16,605 nt of DNA, from positions 1 through 16,605 of the forward strand of contig CALAGJ010000031.1 of the NCBI GenBank assembly GCA_937892395.1, given 5' to 3'. The position numbers and the translations under genes are program-made. The DNA comes from an uncultured Parafilimonas sp. (GTDB lineage Bacteria; Bacteroidota; Bacteroidia; Chitinophagales; Chitinophagaceae). Of this stretch, positions 13,421 to 16,605 are shown one piece after another. Each line of letters begins with the position of its first letter. Positions within the stretch are counted from its first letter, which is position 1. The notes beneath the pieces were generated by a model. The model was not told where the DNA came from. It searched no databases and worked only from the letters and a program-made list of their open reading frames with translations.

Positions 13421-13448
13421 CTTAAAAAATAGGGTAACATTTTTTAAG
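13421..13448. repeat. 10-bp inverted repeat before the sulfatase gene
   Basis: CTTAAAAAAT (13421-13430) and ATTTTTTAAG (13439-13448) are exact reverse complements around an 8-base loop (AGGGTAAC). It lies 14 bases after the stop of the small gene and 43 bases before the sulfatase ATG. It is very AT-rich and not followed by a T-run, so it is a poor terminator by rule; it may act as a weak one or as a protein site. Confidence 0.4.
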
Positions 13449-13491
13449 ATCATTGTTTTACATATAATACTAAAAACTAAAACTTATTGTT

Positions 13492-14862
13492 ATGAAAACA
13501 AAAATTGCTCTATGCAGCATGCTGCTTTGCTGTACGCTATTCTTTTCTTGTAGAAAACTAGAAACCGATGTTATATTACATAATGCTAATGTAGCATCAT
13601 CCATTCAAACAAATGCGCCAAACATCATCGTTATTCTTGCAGATGACTTTGGCTATGAACTTCCAACCTATACGGGGGGTCAGTCTTATCAAACTCCAAA
13701 TCTGGATGCGCTTGCAGCAAGTGGCATGCAGTTTACACAATGCAGGGCATTGCCACTGTGTAGTCCAAGCCGCTTCCAACTGATGACAGGTAAGTATAAC
13801 TTTAGAAATTATACTACATGGGGAATTTTGGACCCTACTGAAATGACTTTTGCAAAATTGTTGAGAGACAATGGCTATGAAACTTGCATATCTGGCAAAT
13901 GGCAGCTCGATGGAGGAGACAACTCCATACAGAGTTTAGGATTTAACTCATATTCTGTTGCAATGCCTTTTATTGCCGGCAGTGAGCAAGCTACCTCACC
14001 AATTGAAAACTATAAAAATCCTACAATTTATGAAAGATCAACTTTTTCTACTGAGGCTCAAACAAAAGATAAATATGGTGAAGATATTTTTCGAAATTAT
14101 ATGCTTCGATTTATAAAGAAGAATAAGAACAACAAATTCTTGGTTTACTGGACACCAAACTTAGTTCATAAACCATTTTGTCCCACACCAGACGACGCAG
14201 CATTTACCACATGGAACAATAAAAATAAACAAAAACCAGGTGACACAATTTATTTCCCATCCATGGTGAAATATTTAGATAAAGAGATTGGAATATTAAG
14301 AGATTCATTGGCAAGTTTAAACCTGCTCAACAATACACTAATACTTTTTGTAGGAGACAATGGTACACACCCTGACATTACATCTATGTATAATGGCCAA
14401 CCATTCAGAGGTGGTAAATCTTTCACTGTGGAAGCCGGCATTCATGTACCCATGATAGCGAGTATGCCGGGTACTATTGCCGCAGGCATATCTGATAGCA
14501 GTCTTATAGATTTTACCGACTTTTTTGTGAGCTTGGCCGATTTCACAGGAATTAGTACAGCAGGTATTGACTCCTTGGATGGTGTTAGTTTTGCACCTCA
14601 GCTAAAAGGACTACAGGCCACACCTCGCCAATTCAGCTATGGATGGTATAATGGAAATACCAAAAAAAGTACTGAAAATCCGTTGTTGAGGTATGTAAAT
14701 AATTCAACATACAAACTATACAAAAGTGAAGCAGGAGTTTATTCATTTTATAATTTCCAAAAAGATCCATTGGAGCAAAATCCAATTCTATTAGAAAATT
14801 TAACCCCCGAGGAAACTACTATTCGGGAATCTATGTTAACAATGATTAATAGATATCAATAA
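13492..14862 (+). CDS. Lipoprotein sulfatase (family S1, Cys-type)
   Basis: A 456-residue exported lipoprotein (signal peptide ending LFFSC, lipidated Cys at 20) of the alkaline phosphatase superfamily sulfatases, which remove sulfate esters from glycans or other substrates. NIIVILADDFGY (44-55) supplies metal-binding Asp residues. C90-S-P-S-R94 followed by MTGK is the Cys-type active-site signature, with C90 the residue converted to formylglycine by an anaerobic-type or FGE maturase not present here. Further catalytic elements are V-H-K-P-F, G-D-N-G-T-H and F-R-G-G-K. The second signature reads GYETCISGKWQL: Gln-138 stands where many sulfatases have His. The C-terminal part carries L-Y-N-F-Q-K-D-P-like text (Y-N-F-Q-K-D-P-L-E-Q-N) common in S1 members. 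The substrate cannot be told; no SusC/SusD or other carbohydrate gene adjoins. Confidence 0.93.
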   Translation: MKTKIALCSMLLCCTLFFSCRKLETDVILHNANVASSIQTNAPNIIVILADDFGYELPTYTGGQSYQTPNLDALAASGMQFTQCRALPLCSPSRFQLMTGKYNFRNYTTWGILDPTEMTFAKLLRDNGYETCISGKWQLDGGDNSIQSLGFNSYSVAMPFIAGSEQATSPIENYKNPTIYERSTFSTEAQTKDKYGEDIFRNYMLRFIKKNKNNKFLVYWTPNLVHKPFCPTPDDAAFTTWNNKNKQKPGDTIYFPSMVKYLDKEIGILRDSLASLNLLNNTLILFVGDNGTHPDITSMYNGQPFRGGKSFTVEAGIHVPMIASMPGTIAAGISDSSLIDFTDFFVSLADFTGISTAGIDSLDGVSFAPQLKGLQATPRQFSYGWYNGNTKKSTENPLLRYVNNSTYKLYKSEAGVYSFYNFQKDPLEQNPILLENLTPEETTIRESMLTMINRYQ

Positions 14863-14882
14863 ATTTTATAGTGTATCTACAA

Positions 14883-14906
14883 AATGCAAGTACCTGACCT
14901 TGCATT
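14883..14906 (+). terminator. Possible terminator after the sulfatase gene
   Basis: AATGCAAG (14883-14890) and CTTGCATT (14899-14906) form a perfect 8-bp stem with an 8-base loop, 20 bases after the sulfatase stop. It is followed by the T-rich ATTGTTTATTG rather than a pure T-run, so the terminator is weak. It separates the sulfatase from the kynurenine-pathway genes. Confidence 0.45.
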
Positions 14907-15047
14907 ATTGTTTATTGAATTTATCAGTTTCTATCATGTATAATCAGTTGCTTGTTTCCAATTAACTAATTGTATTCTTTGAATTAGTATCAAACGAATT
15001 CAACTTTCTAATCCTTTAGCTTACCTTTCCACCCAAAATTATTGAAT

Positions 15048-15587
15048 ATGCCTGTACTTACTCCAATTAATTTGAAACACTGGATTGATGAAAACCGAAA
15101 TTTATTGAAGCCACCGGTTGGCAATCAGTGTATTTATAAAAATGCTGAAAATTTTATAGTAATGGTTGTAGGCGGGCCCAATTCTCGAAAGGATTATCAC
15201 TACAATGAGAGTGAGGAATTATACTATCAGGTGGAAGGAAATATGGTGTTGAAAATTATTGATGATGGCGTGCCAAAAAATATTCCCATTAATGAAGGGG
15301 ATATGTTTTTACTTCCTCCAAAAACGCCTCACTCTCCACAGCGGCCTGCTAATACTGTGGGCTTAGTAATAGAAAAAATAAGGGAAGATAAAGAACAGGA
15401 AAAAGATGCCTTTATGTGGTTTTGCGAAAACTGTGGCAATAAACTTTATGAAGAGTTCGAATTTATAACAGATATTGTATTACAACTGCCGCCAATCATG
15501 AACAGATTTTATGGCAATCAGTCTTTGTGCACCTGTTCCAAATGCGGTACCATTATGCAGCCTCCTATTAAACCTGCTCAACAATAA
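15048..15587 (+). CDS. nbaC: 3-hydroxyanthranilate 3,4-dioxygenase
   Basis: Cleaves the ring of 3-hydroxyanthranilate to 2-amino-3-carboxymuconate semialdehyde (ACMS) in the kynurenine route of tryptophan catabolism. The 179-residue protein is the bacterial cupin type. The catalytic iron ligands are H51, E57 and H95, the substrate-contacting R47, R99 and E109 are present, and the C-terminal rubredoxin-like second iron site is complete (C126-x-x-C129 and C163-x-x-C166). These positions match, within a residue, those known from the Cupriavidus metallidurans enzyme. The start is the ATG at 15048; a TTG six bases upstream is in frame but unnecessary. The stop overlaps by one base a possible ATG for the next gene, which acts on this enzyme's product, so the pair is surely co-transcribed. 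Confidence 0.96.
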   Translation: MPVLTPINLKHWIDENRNLLKPPVGNQCIYKNAENFIVMVVGGPNSRKDYHYNESEELYYQVEGNMVLKIIDDGVPKNIPINEGDMFLLPPKTPHSPQRPANTVGLVIEKIREDKEQEKDAFMWFCENCGNKLYEEFEFITDIVLQLPPIMNRFYGNQSLCTCSKCGTIMQPPIKPAQQ

Positions 15588-15604
15588 TGGATGAATGTAT
15601 CAGC

Positions 15605-16582
15605 ATGAAGATTGACATTCACACCCATATCATGCCAGACAAAATGCCAAACTGGACAAAGCGTTTTGGCTATGGCGAATTTATACATATAGAGCACAGA
15701 GGATGTAAAGCCTGTATGATGAAAGGTGATAAAGTTTTTAGAATAGTAGAGGATAATTGTTTTAGTGCAGATACAAGATTGAAAGATATGGAGGTGCACC
15801 ATACTACCTGTCAGGTATTGAGCACCATACCAGTCCTTTTCAACTATTGGGCAAATGCAAAAGATGGCTTAGAAACTTCTCGTTTTTTTAATGACCACAT
15901 GGCCGAAACAGCATCAAAAAATTCAAGTAAATTTATTGCCATAGGCACTGTTCCATTGCAGGATGTAGACCTTTCTATAAAGGAAATGGAGCGCTGTATG
16001 CAAGAGCTAAAAATGCCTGGTCTTGAGATAGGTACAAATATTAATGGACTAAACTTAAGCGATAAAAAATTTTTTCCATTTTTTGAAGCTGCAGAAAAAT
16101 TAAATTGTGCTTTATTTATTCATCCTTGGGAAATGATGGGTGAGCAAGATATGCAGCAATATTGGCTACCTTGGTTAGTGGGTATGCCTGCAGAAACCAC
16201 CAGAGCTATATGCAGCCTTATTTTTGGAGGGGTACTTGAGAAATTTCCTACATTAAAAATTGCCTTTGCACATGGAGGTGGCTCCTTTCCTTTTACACTG
16301 GGTAGAATTGAACATGGTTTTCATGTAAGGCCAGATTTAGTAGCTATAGATAATGCCATAAACCCTCGAAACTATCTTGGAAAATTTTGGTTTGATTCAT
16401 TGGTACACGATCCTACTGCTTTAAAATACCTTATAGATATTGCCGGTCCAGATAAAATATGTATGGGTAGTGATTATCCATTCCCCCTGGGGGAAACAAT
16501 ACCCGGCTCCCTCATTGAATCCATTCCATTTGACCAAGAACTAAAATCCAAACTTTTATATGAAAACGCCCTTAATTGGCTG
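15605..16582 (+). CDS. 2-amino-3-carboxymuconate-6-semialdehyde decarboxylase (3' end missing)
   Basis: Decarboxylates ACMS, the product of the preceding enzyme, to 2-aminomuconate semialdehyde, drawing flux away from quinolinate/NAD and into degradation. The protein is an amidohydrolase-2 (ACMSD) family member with a single zinc site. H6 and H8 (KIDIHTH), H173 (FIHPWEM), H223 (AFAHGGG) and D290 (GSDYPFPLGE) are the metal and catalytic residues; R46 in K-V-F-R, and the segments YWLPWLVGMPAETT and FPFTLGRIEHGF are family hallmarks. The genuine sequence stops at Leu-326 (16580-16582), about ten residues short of the usual length, and no stop codon is present. The next codons, 16583 onward (R-S-E-E-R-R-V), come from sequencing adapter. 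An in-frame ATG at 15587, overlapping the dioxygenase stop as TAATG, is an alternative start adding six residues; the ATG at 15605 gives the standard family N-terminus. Confidence 0.95.
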
Positions 16583-16605
16583 AGATCGGAAGAGCGTCGT
16601 GTAGG
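16583..16605 (+). other. Illumina TruSeq adapter sequence (artefact)
   Basis: The terminal 23 bases begin AGATCGGAAGAGCGTCGTGT and continue AGG, exactly the start of the adapter seen at the 3' end of Illumina TruSeq read 2. It is not genomic. It interrupts the decarboxylase gene and marks the true end of the assembled DNA at 16582. Confidence 0.97.

Noticed and set aside
15042..15047. TTG start six bases upstream of the dioxygenase ATG
   Set aside because: The ATG at 15048 gives the standard family N-terminus and places H51, E57 and H95 at their known positions.
1..16605. CRISPR arrays, tRNA genes, rRNA genes, insertion sequences
   Set aside because: No regularly spaced direct repeats, tRNA-like cloverleaf with CCA end, rRNA core sequence, or transposase frame was seen.

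Overview
The window looks like chromosomal DNA from a Bacteroidota bacterium, most likely of the Chitinophagaceae or Chitinophagales type. It is AT-rich. Several promoters fit the Bacteroidota pattern with a TAnnTTTG -7 box, and Shine-Dalgarno sequences are mostly absent. The proteins are typical of the phylum: a head-GIN-domain protein, a DUF4293 membrane protein, a membrane-anchored AraC regulator, S16 with a long C-terminal tail, and many lipoproteins. Assignment to a family is inference.

Layout, left to right. A small orphan lipoprotein gene (145-633, +) follows a hairpin-forming element. It converges on glgB (glycogen branching enzyme, 805-2835, -). The gap behind glgB (2836-3167) holds a weak glgB promoter and a 57-codon remnant that looks like the C-terminal end of an outer-membrane beta-barrel protein. 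A three-gene minus-strand cluster follows (4697 down to 3168): head-GIN protein, DoxX-family membrane protein, and a small lipoprotein whose pattern resembles a starch/glycogen-binding module. Next come a membrane-bound AraC-type regulator (4868-6103, -) and sucA (2-oxoglutarate dehydrogenase E1, 6152-8899, -).

A housekeeping block is transcribed leftward: ffh (11508-10186), rpsP (10055-9594) and rimM (9527-9000). A strong intrinsic terminator hairpin sits between rpsP and rimM, and an 11-bp perfect inverted repeat lies between ffh and rpsP. Diverging from ffh, a well-formed promoter drives a DUF4293 protein gene and an Fe-S (CCG-domain) protein gene. A probable small secreted protein gene (13197-13406) comes next. 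It is preceded by two nearly identical 16-bp palindromes and a consensus -7 box, the most distinctive uncharacterised regulatory signal in the window. A lipoprotein sulfatase with a Cys-type active site follows.

The right end carries two adjacent kynurenine-pathway genes, 3-hydroxyanthranilate 3,4-dioxygenase and ACMS decarboxylase, which act consecutively in tryptophan catabolism. The second gene is cut by the end of the window. The last 23 bases (16583-16605) are not genomic: they match the Illumina TruSeq adapter, so the sequence really ends at 16582 in the last few codons of the decarboxylase gene.

I found no clear new defence or mobile system. The more interesting items are the tandem palindromes with the small secreted protein, the adapter artefact, the gene remnant, the CBM-like lipoprotein, and the unusual sulfatase signature.
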